DNA of 64,000 nucleotides from an uncultured Helicobacteraceae bacterium (GTDB lineage Bacteria; Campylobacterota; Campylobacteria; Campylobacterales; Helicobacteraceae): NCBI GenBank assembly GCA_944323885.1, contig CALUUD010000002.1, positions 1 to 64,000 of the forward strand, read 5' to 3'. Shown piece by piece: positions 39,140 to 48,600 of this stretch (position 1 is its first letter; each line of letters starts with the position of its first letter). The notes under the pieces were generated by a model. It saw only the letters and a program-made list of their open reading frames with translations, ran no database searches and was not told where the DNA came from. The position numbers and the translations under genes were made by a program.

Positions 39140-39168
39140 TTGACTTATAAAAATAAAAACCTTATAAT
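39140..39168 (+). promoter_or_regulatory. vegetative promoter of groES-groEL
   Basis: TTGACT (39140-39145), 17 bases, TATAAT (39163-39168). This is a near-perfect housekeeping promoter. The CIRCE operator begins 2 bp after the -10 box and therefore covers the transcription start. Confidence 0.88.
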
Positions 39169-39169
39169 T

Positions 39170-39196
39170 CTAGCACTTAAATTTTAAGAGTGCTAA
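39170..39196 (+). promoter_or_regulatory. CIRCE operator of groES-groEL
   Basis: CTAGCACTT (39170-39178), nine bases, GAGTGCTAA (39188-39196). The right arm is perfect and the left has two changes from TTAGCACTC; spacing is exactly nine. Bound HrcA would block RNA polymerase at the promoter just upstream. Confidence 0.92.
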
Positions 39197-39287
39197 AAAC
39201 AGGTTTTAAAAATTTTTATAATTTTGTTTTTTATCTTAAAATTTAGTGTTTCAATATCCAAAATTTAGTTATTTAAAGGAGATGAAA

Positions 39288-39557
39288 ATGAATTTTAAGC
39301 CACTAGATAAGCGTGTGTTGCTAGAGAGAATTGAAGAAGAAACAAAAACTAGTTCTGGTATTATCATCCCAGATAATGCTAAAGAAAAGCCACTTATTGG
39401 AACTATCCGTGCTATTAGTAAAAAACTTGAAAAAGATGGTGAAATTAAGGTTGGTGATAATGTTGTTTTCGATAAGTATAAGGGTTCTGAAATTAAAATT
39501 GATGGTAAAGAATATATAGTAATCGATGAAGAAGACTTACTAGGTATCCTAGGTTGA
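39288..39557 (+). CDS. groES: co-chaperonin GroES
   Basis: Hsp10 of 89 residues from the ATG at 39288, which follows AAAGGAG; the frame opens 42 bp earlier with GTG, and an in-frame ATG lies six bases before. Typical features are the start FKPLDKRVLLER, the mobile loop SSGIIIPDNAKEKP (about 20-34) that docks on GroEL, and the end EDLLGIL. H. pylori HspA carries an extra Cys/His-rich C-terminal metal-binding tail; this protein ends at the normal GroES boundary and lacks it. Confidence 0.96.
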   Translation: MNFKPLDKRVLLERIEEETKTSSGIIIPDNAKEKPLIGTIRAISKKLEKDGEIKVGDNVVFDKYKGSEIKIDGKEYIVIDEEDLLGILG

Positions 39558-39615
39558 TTTTAAGCATTTTAGATTAATCTAAATATTTATGTATAAATTT
39601 TAAAAAGGAGAAAAA

Positions 39616-41253
39616 ATGGCAAGTAAAGAAATTACATTTTCTGATAACGCAAGAAATAAATTATTTGATGGTATTAAGCAGTTAAACGATGCAGTAAAAG
39701 TTACTATGGGGCCAAAAGGTAGAAATGTATTAATACAAAAAAGCTATGGTGCCCCAACTATTACAAAAGATGGAGTTAGTGTAGCTAAGGAGATAGAATT
39801 AAAAGATCCTATATCCAATATGGGTGCACAACTTGTAAAAGAGGTAGCAAGTAAAACTGCAGATGCAGCTGGTGATGGAACAACAACAGCAACTGTACTA
39901 GCATATAGTATCTTTAAGGAAGGATTGAGAAATATAACAGCTGGTGCAAATCCTGTGGAAGTAAAAAGGGGTATGGATAAAGCTACAAATGCAATTATTG
40001 AAGAGCTTAAAAAAATGAGCAAAACAATTAAAGGTAAAAAGGAAATAGCTCAGGTTGCTACAATTTCTGCTAATTCTGATGAAAATATAGGTAATTTAAT
40101 AGCTGAGGCAATGGAAAAAGTTGGCAAAGATGGAGTTATTACAGTTGAAGAAGCAAAAGGTATCAATGATGAGTTAAATGTTGTTGAAGGTATGCAATTT
40201 GATAGAGGTTATTTGAGTCCATATTTTGTTACAAATAGTGATAAAATGACTATTGAATTGGATAATCCATATGTGTTATTGACTGACAAAAAGATTACAT
40301 CAATGAAAGATATACTTCCATTATTAGAAGCTACAATGAAGAGTGGAAAGCCTTTGTTGATTATTGCTGAAGATATTGAAGGTGAAGCATTAACTACACT
40401 TGTTGTTAATAAACTAAGAGGTGTTTTAAATGTAGCTGCAGTAAAAGCACCAGGATTTGGCGATAGAAGAAAAGAAATGTTGAAAGATATAGCAATCTTA
40501 ACTGGCGGTCAAGTAATTAGTGAAGAGTTGGGCAGCACATTAGAAAGTGCTACAATAGCTGAACTTGGTCAATGTGCTAGAATTTCAATTGACAAAGATA
40601 ATACAACAATTGTTGATGGTAAGGGTAAAAAGGATGATGTAAAATCAAGAATTAATCAAATAAAAGCTCAAATAGAAACTACAACAAGTGATTATGATAA
40701 AGAAAAATTACAAGAAAGATTGGCAAAATTAAGTGGTGGTGTTGCAGTTATTAAAGTGGGTGCTGCAAGTGAAGTAGAAATGAAAGAGAAAAAAGATAGA
40801 GTAGATGATGCGCTATCTGCTACAAAAGCTGCAGTTGAAGAAGGTATTGTTGTTGGTGGTGGTGTTGCTTTGATTAGAGCTGGGTTAAATGTAAAATTAG
40901 ATTTAATTGGTGATGAAGCAATTGGATACGATATTATAAAACGCGCAATTAAGGCACCATTAAAACAAATTGCACAAAATGCCGGATATGATGAAGGTGT
41001 AGTTGTAAATGAAATAGAAAAGTCTAAAAAAGATAGTTATGGTTTTGATGCTAGCTGTGGTGAATATGTAGATATGTTTGAAAAAGGGATTATCGATCCT
41101 CTAAAAGTAGAGAGAATAGCGCTTCAAAATGCTGTATCAGTTTCAAGCCTCTTGCTTACAACTGAAGCTACAATTAATGAAGTTAAAGAAGATAAACCTG
41201 CTCCAGCAATGCCTGATATGGGTGGAATGGGTGGAATGGGTGGAATGATGTAA
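39616..41253 (+). CDS. groEL: chaperonin GroEL (Hsp60)
   Basis: Chaperonin of 545 residues. ATP-site motifs are GPKGRNV (about 31-37) and [14 protein letters not shown] (about 85-98); the apical domain lies in the middle; the C-terminus has the flexible GGM repeat ([10 protein letters not shown]). The ATG has AAAAGGAG upstream and lies 58 bp after groES. Expression is set by the groES promoter and CIRCE. A C9-A7 homopolymer block follows immediately after the stop. Confidence 0.98.
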   Translation: MASKEITFSDNARNKLFDGIKQLNDAVKVTMGPKGRNVLIQKSYGAPTITKDGVSVAKEIELKDPISNMGAQLVKEVASKTADAAGDGTTTATVLAYSIFKEGLRNITAGANPVEVKRGMDKATNAIIEELKKMSKTIKGKKEIAQVATISANSDENIGNLIAEAMEKVGKDGVITVEEAKGINDELNVVEGMQFDRGYLSPYFVTNSDKMTIELDNPYVLLTDKKITSMKDILPLLEATMKSGKPLLIIAEDIEGEALTTLVVNKLRGVLNVAAVKAPGFGDRRKEMLKDIAILTGGQVISEELGSTLESATIAELGQCARISIDKDNTTIVDGKGKKDDVKSRINQIKAQIETTTSDYDKEKLQERLAKLSGGVAVIKVGAASEVEMKEKKDRVDDALSATKAAVEEGIVVGGGVALIRAGLNVKLDLIGDEAIGYDIIKRAIKAPLKQIAQNAGYDEGVVVNEIEKSKKDSYGFDASCGEYVDMFEKGIIDPLKVERIALQNAVSVSSLLLTTEATINEVKEDKPAPAMPDMGGMGGMGGMM

Positions 41254-41269
41254 CCCCCCCCCAAAAAAA
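41254..41269. repeat. C9-A7 homopolymer block after groEL
   Basis: Nine C (41254-41262) followed by seven A (41263-41269) lie between the groEL stop codon and its terminator. This is by far the longest GC homopolymer in this A/T-rich window. Such tracts are slippage-prone in Helicobacter, but this one is outside any reading frame. Confidence 0.85.
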
Positions 41270-41302
41270 TTAGATACAGAATCTCTAAGATTCTGTATCT
41301 AA
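41270..41302 (+). terminator. terminator after groEL
   Basis: A 14-bp perfect stem (41270-41283 with 41289-41302, loop TCTAA) is flanked by A-rich sequence on the left and TTTAT on the right, so it could act in both directions (fliR converges from the right). The stem contains AGAATC paired with GATTCT. Confidence 0.85.
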
Positions 41303-41379
41303 TTTATATGCTTCTATAAATTATGATTTTTAATAATGGTAAAACTTTAAATTAAATTATTTTTATGATATATATATCT

Positions 41380-42150
41380 TTATCCACCAAATATTTTTCC
41401 AGTGATTTTAAAGGCTTCTAAAATTTCATTTTTAAAATGCCATACCATGGCAGGTAATGCTATAATTAATATAATAAGTGCAATAATTACTTTTAGTGGT
41501 AATCCTATTACAAGTAAATTAAATTGTGGATGTGCTCTAGTTATCATTCCAAATATGATTTCAGACAATAATATGATGCCAACTACAGGGAATGCAATAG
41601 TAAAACCTATTACAAATAAGTTTGCCATTGCTTTTATAAAGTAGGATGCCATATTAGAATCAAGCATAAAACTACCAAGTGGTGTTGTTTCTATACTCTT
41701 TGCAATTAATATAAATATAAAATGATGATAATCAAGAGCTAAAAAAACAAGCAATACAACTAGGCTTAATATCTGTGATATGATTAGATTTTGATTGCCA
41801 CTTATTGGATCATAAGCACTTGATACACTCATTCCTATGCTAAATCCTAATATTTCACCAGCATATGCAATGGCGTTAAATACAACTTGTAAAAAAAAGG
41901 CACTTACAAAGCCAAGTAATAGCTCGCTAAGTCCTGCCATTACAAACTCTAATATACTAATATTGGTGTCAAATGGAGGCAGTAATGGGAAAAATAATAT
42001 TGCTAAAAAAAATATCATAGCACCCTTAAAAGATATTGGAATAAGCCTAGAATCAAAAAATGGAAAAAATGCTATTATCCCGCTAAAGCGAAGCATTATG
42101 AGCAAGAAATTTGCTATACTACCTTCACTAAAATATGATATAAGTTCCAT
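41380..42150 (-). CDS. fliR: flagellar export apparatus protein FliR
   Basis: Polytopic inner-membrane subunit of the flagellar type III export gate, 256 residues with about six hydrophobic segments. Family features are the N-terminal helix run (FLLIMLRFSGIIAFFPFF), the LGFVSAFFLQVVFNAIAYAGEILGFSIGM stretch, and the second half with GFTIAFPVVGIILLSEI. The last gene of a ribosomal/translation block and far from other export genes, as is common for scattered Helicobacter flagellar genes. Confidence 0.95.
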   Translation of the reverse strand: MELISYFSEGSIANFLLIMLRFSGIIAFFPFFDSRLIPISFKGAMIFFLAILFFPLLPPFDTNISILEFVMAGLSELLLGFVSAFFLQVVFNAIAYAGEILGFSIGMSVSSAYDPISGNQNLIISQILSLVVLLVFLALDYHHFIFILIAKSIETTPLGSFMLDSNMASYFIKAMANLFVIGFTIAFPVVGIILLSEIIFGMITRAHPQFNLLVIGLPLKVIIALIILIIALPAMVWHFKNEILEAFKITGKIFGG

Positions 42151-42153
42151 AGG

Positions 42154-42798
42154 TTATATTTTATTTAGAGTGTAGTTTTTTAGATAGTATTTTTCATCAC
42201 ACATATTTGCAATTTCTATATCATGTGTTGCAATTAGCATTGCAGCATTATTTGTTTTTATATAATGAAAAATTGTTTCAATAACATCAATAGATGTATT
42301 TTTGTCGAGATTTCCTGTTGGTTCATCTGCAAATATTATTTTTGGGTTTTTCATCAGCACTCTTGCAATAGACAATCTTTGTTGTTGTCCACCACTTAAC
42401 TCTCCTATATGCTGTTTCAATAAGCCATCTATACCAAATTTTTTTAATAATTCCATGTTAATTTGTTTATTTGATAATATCGATGCTACTTGCAAGTTTT
42501 CTAAAACACTAAATCCTCTAAATAGATAATGAGACTGAAATATTATTCCAACTTCATTTTTTCTAATTTCTAAAATTTCATCATTCGTTTTAGAGTAAAT
42601 ATCTCTTTTATTATTTAAATTTACAATACCTTTATTTGGCTTAAGAAGTGTAGATAAATTATTAATTAATGTAGATTTTCCACTTCCACTAACACCAAGG
42701 ATGGCTATACTTTGTGCTTCCTCTATATCTAAGTTTATATCATCATATAAGAGGTGTTCAAAGCTATGAGACAATCCCCTGGCTTGTATTAAACTCAT
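42154..42798 (-). CDS. ABC transporter ATP-binding protein, LolD-like
   Basis: A 214-residue ATPase of the LolD/MacB (MJ0796) subfamily. Walker A is GVSGSGKST (35-43), the Q-loop lies in IFQSHYLF, the signature is LSGGQQQRLS, Walker B is IIFADEPTGNLD, and the switch His is in ATHDIEIA. Size and signature fit lipoprotein release (LolD) or a related exporter; no permease gene is adjacent, so the partner must be elsewhere. It overlaps tsf by 4 bp and precedes fliR by 3 bp. Confidence 0.88.
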   Translation of the reverse strand: MSLIQARGLSHSFEHLLYDDINLDIEEAQSIAILGVSGSGKSTLINNLSTLLKPNKGIVNLNNKRDIYSKTNDEILEIRKNEVGIIFQSHYLFRGFSVLENLQVASILSNKQINMELLKKFGIDGLLKQHIGELSGGQQQRLSIARVLMKNPKIIFADEPTGNLDKNTSIDVIETIFHYIKTNNAAMLIATHDIEIANMCDEKYYLKNYTLNKI

Positions 42799-43862
42799 AG
42801 ATTTAGTTGACTGGCAACTTCTTTAGCAAAATCTTCTTCTTTTTTTTCTATTCCTTCACCTAGTTCATATCTTATATAGTTTGTAATTGTTATTACATCA
42901 CTTAGTTCTTTACCTTTTTCATCAAGTACTTGTGCTATTGTTTTTTTATCATCCATTACAAAAAATTGTCCAAGCAGTGTCAATCTTTGGTCTAGTAATG
43001 TATTATCAGCAATAAATCTATCAATCAACCCTGGAAGTATTTTACCCCAAATTGCTTCTGGTTTATTTTGTTTTTTTAAGTTTGCTTTAAACTCTTCTTC
43101 TTTTTTATTTAATACTTCTGTGCTTAATTCCTTCTTACTTATATATTCTGGTATTGTTTTTAGAGTTTTGCCAAGCCTTTTTAATTCTTCATTTTCTTTT
43201 TCTATCTCTGCTATTAAGGCATTTTTCTCTTTTTTAATAAAATCATCACTAAATTCATCATAGCTAATTATTTGCGGTTTCATAGCAGCTGCATGCATGC
43301 ATAAACTTTTGCTTAGTTCCTCTATTTTTGTTCTAGAATCTTTATTATTAAAACTTAATGAAATTATTGTTCCAACCTTGCCATTTGAATGCAAGTATCC
43401 ATTTGTAATAACATTTCCACTTGTTTTAATATTAACAAATCTTCTAACAACAATATTTTCACCAATTTTTGCAATTTGTGATTTTAGGTAATCTTCAAAT
43501 GAAGCATTGTCCACCTTAGCAAGATTTAGGTCTTCAATACTATTAATATTTGAACTTGAAACAATCTCTATTGTTTTTGTGCATAATTCTTTAAAATTTT
43601 CATTCTTGGCAACAAAATCTGTCTCACTATTTATTTCTGCCATTGATACCTGATTTAAGTCATTATTTATTTTTAATACAATGGCACCCTCAGCCGCTAT
43701 TCTATCAGCCTTTTTTGCAGCTTTACTTAGCCCTTTTTCTCTTAAATATTCAACGGCTTTTTCTATATCACCATTTACCTCTACTAATGCTTTCTTGCAC
43801 TCCATCATCCCGGCATCAGTTATATCTCTTAATTGTTTTACTAAAGTAGCAGTAATTTCCAT
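42795..43862 (-). CDS. tsf: translation elongation factor Ts
   Basis: Nucleotide exchange factor for EF-Tu, 355 residues, the longer form seen in Helicobacter. The N-terminal UBA-like domain carries RDITDAGMMECKKALVE (11-27) and the core has the SETDFVAKN signature. It follows rpsB with a 1-bp TAATG overlap, the classical rpsB-tsf operon, and overlaps the ABC gene by 4 bp. Confidence 0.97.
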   Translation of the reverse strand: MEITATLVKQLRDITDAGMMECKKALVEVNGDIEKAVEYLREKGLSKAAKKADRIAAEGAIVLKINNDLNQVSMAEINSETDFVAKNENFKELCTKTIEIVSSSNINSIEDLNLAKVDNASFEDYLKSQIAKIGENIVVRRFVNIKTSGNVITNGYLHSNGKVGTIISLSFNNKDSRTKIEELSKSLCMHAAAMKPQIISYDEFSDDFIKKEKNALIAEIEKENEELKRLGKTLKTIPEYISKKELSTEVLNKKEEEFKANLKKQNKPEAIWGKILPGLIDRFIADNTLLDQRLTLLGQFFVMDDKKTIAQVLDEKGKELSDVITITNYIRYELGEGIEKKEEDFAKEVASQLNL

Positions 43863-44650
43863 TATTGTTCATCTCCTTTAGCTTCCTTATTGATATTGTT
43901 AGTAGCGTTATCTTGATTTTCTGAAGTATTTTCATTTGCTGTTGTATCTATATTTGTAGTGGCATCATCTTTATTGGCTTCTCTACCTTCAATAATTGCC
44001 TCACTAATTTCTTTGCAAAATAATTGAATTGATCTTATAGCATCATCATTTCCAGGAATTGGGTAATCAACTTTATCTGGATCACAATTTGTATCAAGTG
44101 GAGCTATTACTTGGATTCCAAGACATCTTGCCTCTTCTACAGCTATATGTTCTTTTACAACATCAATTACAAAAATCATATCAGGTAGTTTTTTCATGTG
44201 TCTTACACCACCTAAATATTTTTCTAACTTCTCTTTTTTTCTAAGCAACATTAGTTTTTCTTTTTTTGTTAGAAGGTCAATTTGTCCGCTATTTTCCATT
44301 TCTTCAATCAGTTCTAATCTTCTTACAGATTTTTTTATTGTGCTAAAGTTTGTAAGCATACCACCAAGCCATCTATAATCTACATATGGTGCACCTACAC
44401 TTTGAGCATATTGTTTAATAGTTTCTCCTGCTTGTTTCTTTGTTCCAACAAACATAATTGTTTTACCTTCGCTTGATGCATCTTTAACGACACTATAAAC
44501 ATACCTGAAGTATCTAATTGTCTTTTGTAAGTCAATAATATGAATATTTTTTCTAGAACAAAAGATGAATTTTTTCATCTTAGGATTCCATTTTCTTGTT
44601 TGATGTCCAAAATGTACACCACATTCAAGCAAGTCTTTCATTGTAACCAT
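43862..44650 (-). CDS. rpsB: 30S ribosomal protein S2
   Basis: Small-subunit protein, 262 residues from the ATG at 44650 (AAGGAG upstream). The reading frame continues 63 bp further upstream, but that stretch is unlike S2. Characteristic segments are [37 protein letters not shown]-type motif (here [19 protein letters not shown]) and [19 protein letters not shown]. The C-terminal 40 residues are an Asn/Asp/Glu-rich extension found in related organisms. First gene of rpsB-tsf. Confidence 0.97.
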   Translation of the reverse strand: MVTMKDLLECGVHFGHQTRKWNPKMKKFIFCSRKNIHIIDLQKTIRYFRYVYSVVKDASSEGKTIMFVGTKKQAGETIKQYAQSVGAPYVDYRWLGGMLTNFSTIKKSVRRLELIEEMENSGQIDLLTKKEKLMLLRKKEKLEKYLGGVRHMKKLPDMIFVIDVVKEHIAVEEARCLGIQVIAPLDTNCDPDKVDYPIPGNDDAIRSIQLFCKEISEAIIEGREANKDDATTNIDTTANENTSENQDNATNNINKEAKGDEQ

Positions 44651-45114
44651 AATTTTCTCCTTGTATAATATTTTAGGTTTATCCGCCACGCTCTCTAAAA
44701 GAATACTCTTCAACCAAAATCAAGGATTAGCGTGTGTGAATTTTCCATACTTATTTATGATGATTAATGAAGGCTAGATTCTATAATAAAATAATAAATT
44801 GTAAGCTTAAAATAAACTAAGTGCTAAAATTTATCATTTATATGTCGTTGCTAAAAATATGTAATTAATTTAAATATAGTGCAGTTAAAATGATATTAAG
44901 AAGAATGACTTCTAATGCAACATTATAATTTTTGATTTAGTTTTAGTTGTTATCTAGGATTACTTAATAAAGTAAAACTTTTTAATAATATTTGATAATT
45001 TTTATTATTTATATACACAACTTAATACTTTCCTTGTTAAAATTAATATTCTTTAGTGTTGATACTTAAAATACTTTAAGATTAAATATGATGATACTAA
45101 AACAAGGAACGCAT
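44651..45114. other. 464-bp divergent intergenic region between rpsB and leuA
   Basis: This region holds the rpsB leader and promoter (candidate -10 at 44778-44783, minus strand) and must hold the leu promoter. Several TAAAAT-like boxes occur near 45067-45072, about 45 bp before the leuA start, but none has a good -35. I see no tRNA, T-box or convincing leucine-rich leader peptide. The rest is featureless A/T-rich DNA. Confidence 0.5.
44778..44783 (-). promoter_or_regulatory. candidate -10 box for rpsB-tsf
   Basis: Minus-strand TATAGAAT gives a TAGAAT -10 about 130 bp before the rpsB start, with CTTACA 16 bp upstream as a weak -35. Campylobacterota promoters often lack a -35, so this is only a candidate. 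The box overlaps a copy of AGAWTCT. Confidence 0.35.
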
Positions 45115-46791
45115 ATGAGTTATACAAAATATAGAAGAGGTTATTTTATGCCTCCAAGTCAATCATTGAAGTGGTGTCAAAAAGAATATATACAATCGGC
45201 ACCAATTTGGTGTAGTGTTGATTTGCGTGATGGGAATCAGGCATTAATCACTCCTATGAATTTGGAAGAAAAACTTTTATTTTTCAAGCTCCTTGTTAAA
45301 ATTGGTTTTAAGGAAATTGAGGTTGGTTTTCCAGCAGCAAGTAATACAGAATATGAATTTTTGCGTGTTCTTATAGAAAAAAATCTTATACCAGATGATG
45401 TTAGTATTCAAGTTCTTACTCAAGCACGTGAACATATTATCAAAAAAACTTTTGAAAGTTTAAGAGGATGTAAGAATGCAATAGTGCATTTTTATAATTC
45501 CACTTCTTATGCTCAAAGGGAACAAGTATTTAAAAAATCCAAACAAGAAGTTCAACAAATTGCCATACATGGTGCGAAAATATTAAAAGAATGTGCTAGT
45601 AAAACAGATGGTAATTTTAGATTTGAATACTCTCCAGAGAGTTTTAGTGGAACAGAGATTGATTATGCTCTTGATGTGTGCAATTCCGTTATTGATATAT
45701 TTGAACCTACTCCACAAAATCCTTTGATTATAAATCTTCCTGCTACTGTAGAGATGAGTCTTCCTCATATTTATGCTTCTCAAGTAGAGTATATGTCCGA
45801 AAACATTAAAAATAGAGATAGTGTAATAATTTCACTTCATACGCATAATGATAGAGGTTGTGCAGTAGCAAGTACAGAGCTTGGATTGCTTGCTGGAGCC
45901 GATAGAGTAGAGGGGACATTGTTTGGAAATGGTGAGCGTACCGGAAATGTTGATATCATCACGCTTGCGCTTAATCTTCATACTCATGGTATAGATTCTA
46001 AGCTTGACTTTAGTGATATACCCTCCATATGTGCACTATATGAAAAGGTTACAAAAATGCAAGTTTATGAACGCCAACCTTATTCAGGGAAGCTTGTTTT
46101 TGCAGCATTTTCTGGATCACATCAAGATGCTATTGCTAAAGGTATGGCATATCATAAAGAGTATGCACTTGATACTTGGAGTGTGCCTTATTTACCAATT
46201 GATCCAAAAGATGTAGGACGAGAGTATGAAAGTGATGTTATACGCATAAATTCTCAAAGTGGTAAAGGTGGAATTGCATATGTTCTTTATAATAACTATG
46301 GTGTTGATTTGCCATTGCTTTTTAAGGAACATTTTTCATATTATGTAAAAAATATTTCTGATGCATTGCATAAAGAGTTAACCCCTGCAGAAATTTGCAA
46401 TATTTTTGAACATGATTTTGTTAATCTTATAAGACCATTAGAAATAATTGATTTCACATTTCAAAAGAATAATGAGTGTATGATTGTGTTTCTAAAGATT
46501 CTATATAATGATGAAATTATTGAAACTTCTTGTAGTGGAAATGGAAGATTAGATTCTATAGCAAATGCACTAAGAGATTTTTTAGGGTTTAATTTTGATA
46601 TTATAGAATATAGTGAGCATTCATTAAGTAAAGGTTCAACTTCTAAAGCTATATCTTATGTTCAGATAAAAAGTAATGAAATGACATATTTTGGTTCTGG
46701 AATTGATACAGATATTATTAAAGCTTCTGTATTTGGATTATTAAGCGCTATTAATCATCTACTTAGACAAAATATAAATAAATTAAATTAA
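45115..46791 (+). CDS. leuA: 2-isopropylmalate synthase
   Basis: First committed step of leucine synthesis, condensing 2-oxoisovalerate with acetyl-CoA. 558 residues from the ATG at 45115 (AAGGAA upstream; the frame opens 27 bp earlier). The type is the long one shared with yeast and Corynebacterium: it begins [14 protein letters not shown], has the metal/substrate motif VDLRDGNQA at 35-43, the metal HTHNDRG motif, and [10 protein letters not shown]. The C-terminal LeuA regulatory domain (about 430-558, with a [16 protein letters not shown] segment) should give leucine feedback control. First gene of leuACDB; the stop overlaps the next ATG. Confidence 0.95.
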   Translation: MSYTKYRRGYFMPPSQSLKWCQKEYIQSAPIWCSVDLRDGNQALITPMNLEEKLLFFKLLVKIGFKEIEVGFPAASNTEYEFLRVLIEKNLIPDDVSIQVLTQAREHIIKKTFESLRGCKNAIVHFYNSTSYAQREQVFKKSKQEVQQIAIHGAKILKECASKTDGNFRFEYSPESFSGTEIDYALDVCNSVIDIFEPTPQNPLIINLPATVEMSLPHIYASQVEYMSENIKNRDSVIISLHTHNDRGCAVASTELGLLAGADRVEGTLFGNGERTGNVDIITLALNLHTHGIDSKLDFSDIPSICALYEKVTKMQVYERQPYSGKLVFAAFSGSHQDAIAKGMAYHKEYALDTWSVPYLPIDPKDVGREYESDVIRINSQSGKGGIAYVLYNNYGVDLPLLFKEHFSYYVKNISDALHKELTPAEICNIFEHDFVNLIRPLEIIDFTFQKNNECMIVFLKILYNDEIIETSCSGNGRLDSIANALRDFLGFNFDIIEYSEHSLSKGSTSKAISYVQIKSNEMTYFGSGIDTDIIKASVFGLLSAINHLLRQNINKLN

Positions 46792-46805
46792 TGGAGAATC
46801 CTAAA

Positions 46806-48068
46806 ATGAATATGACAATGACACAGAAAATTTTAGCTGATAGAGCAGGATTAGATTCTGTAAAAGAGGGTGATTTAGTTATTGCAAAGCTTGATATGGT
46901 TTTAGGCAATGATATTACTACCCCAGTAGCAATTGATGCTTTTAAAAGTGCAAAATTTAGTGAAGTTTTTGATAAGAATAAGATTTCTCTTGTCATGGAT
47001 CATTTTGCTCCAAATAAAGATATTAAAGCTGCTACACAATCTCAACAATGTCGATGTTTTGCCAATGACTTTGATATTAAACATTATTATGATGTAGGGA
47101 ATATGGGTGTTGAACATGCATTATTGCCTGAACAAGGCATTGTAACCATTGGCGATCTTGTTATAGGTGCGGATTCTCATACTTGTACTTATGGTGCATT
47201 GGGTGCATTTTCTACAGGAGTAGGTTCAACAGATATGGCTATTGGTATGGCAAAAGGTGAAGCATGGTTTAAAGTTCCAGGTGCAATGAGATTTGAACTC
47301 AAAGGCAAGCTTCGTCCTAATGTAAGTGGTAAAGATGTTATTTTGCATATCATTGGTAAAATTGGAGTTGATGGTGCATTATATAGAAGTATGGAATTTG
47401 GTGGTGAAGGTCTTAAAAATTTGACAATGGATGATAGACTTTGTATCGCAAATATGGCTATTGAGGCTGGTGCTAAAAATGGTATTTTTGAAGTTGATGA
47501 TATTACCATTGATTATGCAAAAGGACGAACAAGTAAAGAATTTAGAATCTATTCACCAGATAAAGATGCTATATATGAACAAGTTTTTGAGATTAATTTA
47601 GATTCTATTGATCATACTGTGGCTTTTCCTCATTTGCCAGAAAATACCAAAGAAAGAGAGCAGTGGGGTGAAGTAAAAATTGATCAAGTGGTTATTGGTT
47701 CTTGCACAAATGGACGGCTTAGTGATATGGAAGTTGCTGCTAAGATTTTAAAAGATAAAAAGATTGCCAAAAACACACGATGTATTATAATTCCAGCAAC
47801 ACAAAATATTTATTTAGAATGCATTGCTCGTGGTTATTTAGAAACATTTATAAAAGCTGGTGCTGTAGTATCTACTCCCACTTGCGGGCCTTGTCTAGGA
47901 GGTCATATGGGGATACTCGCAGCTAATGAAAAATGTGTTTCTACAACAAATCGTAATTTTGTAGGTCGTATGGGGCATATTACTAGTGAAGTATATCTTG
48001 CTTCACCTGAGGTTGCAGCTGCAAGTGCTATTAAAGGTATGCTTTGTGCCCCTGATGATATATTATAG
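46806..48068 (+). CDS. leuC: 3-isopropylmalate dehydratase large subunit
   Basis: Iron-sulfur isomerase subunit, 420 residues from the ATG at 46806 (GGAGAA upstream; an ATG 15 bp earlier overlaps the leuA stop and is possible). Of the archaeal/LeuC2 type close to homoaconitase. The three 4Fe-4S cysteines are in [12 protein letters not shown] (first) and in [13 protein letters not shown] (second and third). The substrate region [13 protein letters not shown] is intact. It works with LeuD encoded 11 bp downstream. Confidence 0.94.
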   Translation: MNMTMTQKILADRAGLDSVKEGDLVIAKLDMVLGNDITTPVAIDAFKSAKFSEVFDKNKISLVMDHFAPNKDIKAATQSQQCRCFANDFDIKHYYDVGNMGVEHALLPEQGIVTIGDLVIGADSHTCTYGALGAFSTGVGSTDMAIGMAKGEAWFKVPGAMRFELKGKLRPNVSGKDVILHIIGKIGVDGALYRSMEFGGEGLKNLTMDDRLCIANMAIEAGAKNGIFEVDDITIDYAKGRTSKEFRIYSPDKDAIYEQVFEINLDSIDHTVAFPHLPENTKEREQWGEVKIDQVVIGSCTNGRLSDMEVAAKILKDKKIAKNTRCIIIPATQNIYLECIARGYLETFIKAGAVVSTPTCGPCLGGHMGILAANEKCVSTTNRNFVGRMGHITSEVYLASPEVAAASAIKGMLCAPDDIL

Positions 48069-48079
48069 GAGGATAGTTT

Positions 48080-48577
48080 ATGAAAGTGCAAGGTGTAGTT
48101 CATAAATATAATGATAATGTTGATACAGATGTTATAATCCCTGCTCGCTATCTTAATACATCTGATCATAAAGAACTTGCTAGTCATTGTATGGAAGATA
48201 TTGATAATGAATTTGTAAGTAAAGTAAAAGATGGTGATATTATGGTTGGTGGATGGAATTTTGGTTGTGGTTCAAGTAGAGAACATGCTCCAATTGCTAT
48301 AAAAGCAAGTGGAATACATTGCATTATAGCTAAAAGTTTTGCAAGAATTTTTTATCGTAATGCTATAAATATTGGACTTGCAATTATAGAATCTAAAGAA
48401 GCTGTAGAAGCAATTGAATCGGGAGATGAGGTTAGCATTGATTTTGAAAAAGGTATAATTACAAATCTAAGAACAAATCAAAGTTTTAATACCCCTCCCT
48501 TTCCTCCATTTATTCAAGAAATAATAAATGCAAATGGCTATTTAAATTGGATTAGTAAGAGAGAAAATAAAATTTAA
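48080..48577 (+). CDS. leuD: 3-isopropylmalate dehydratase small subunit
   Basis: Swivel-domain subunit of 165 residues. Signature segments are [16 protein letters not shown] near the start and [22 protein letters not shown] (about 57-78), followed by [15 protein letters not shown]. The short form pairs with LeuC2-type large subunits. AGGAGG precedes the ATG. It completes the isomerase together with the upstream leuC. Confidence 0.95.
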   Translation: MKVQGVVHKYNDNVDTDVIIPARYLNTSDHKELASHCMEDIDNEFVSKVKDGDIMVGGWNFGCGSSREHAPIAIKASGIHCIIAKSFARIFYRNAINIGLAIIESKEAVEAIESGDEVSIDFEKGIITNLRTNQSFNTPPFPPFIQEIINANGYLNWISKRENKI

Positions 48578-48600
48578 ATTTTGCAGAATTAAGGAATTTT

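Noticed and set aside
44651-44713. Upstream extension of rpsB to 44713
   Set aside because: The extra 21 residues do not look like S2, and the ATG at 44650 has a strong AAGGAG site.
44842-44868. Eight-codon ORF with two Leu codons (MSLLKICN) as a leu leader peptide
   Set aside because: Only two leucine codons, no ribosome site, and no attenuator-like hairpin pair follows before leuA.
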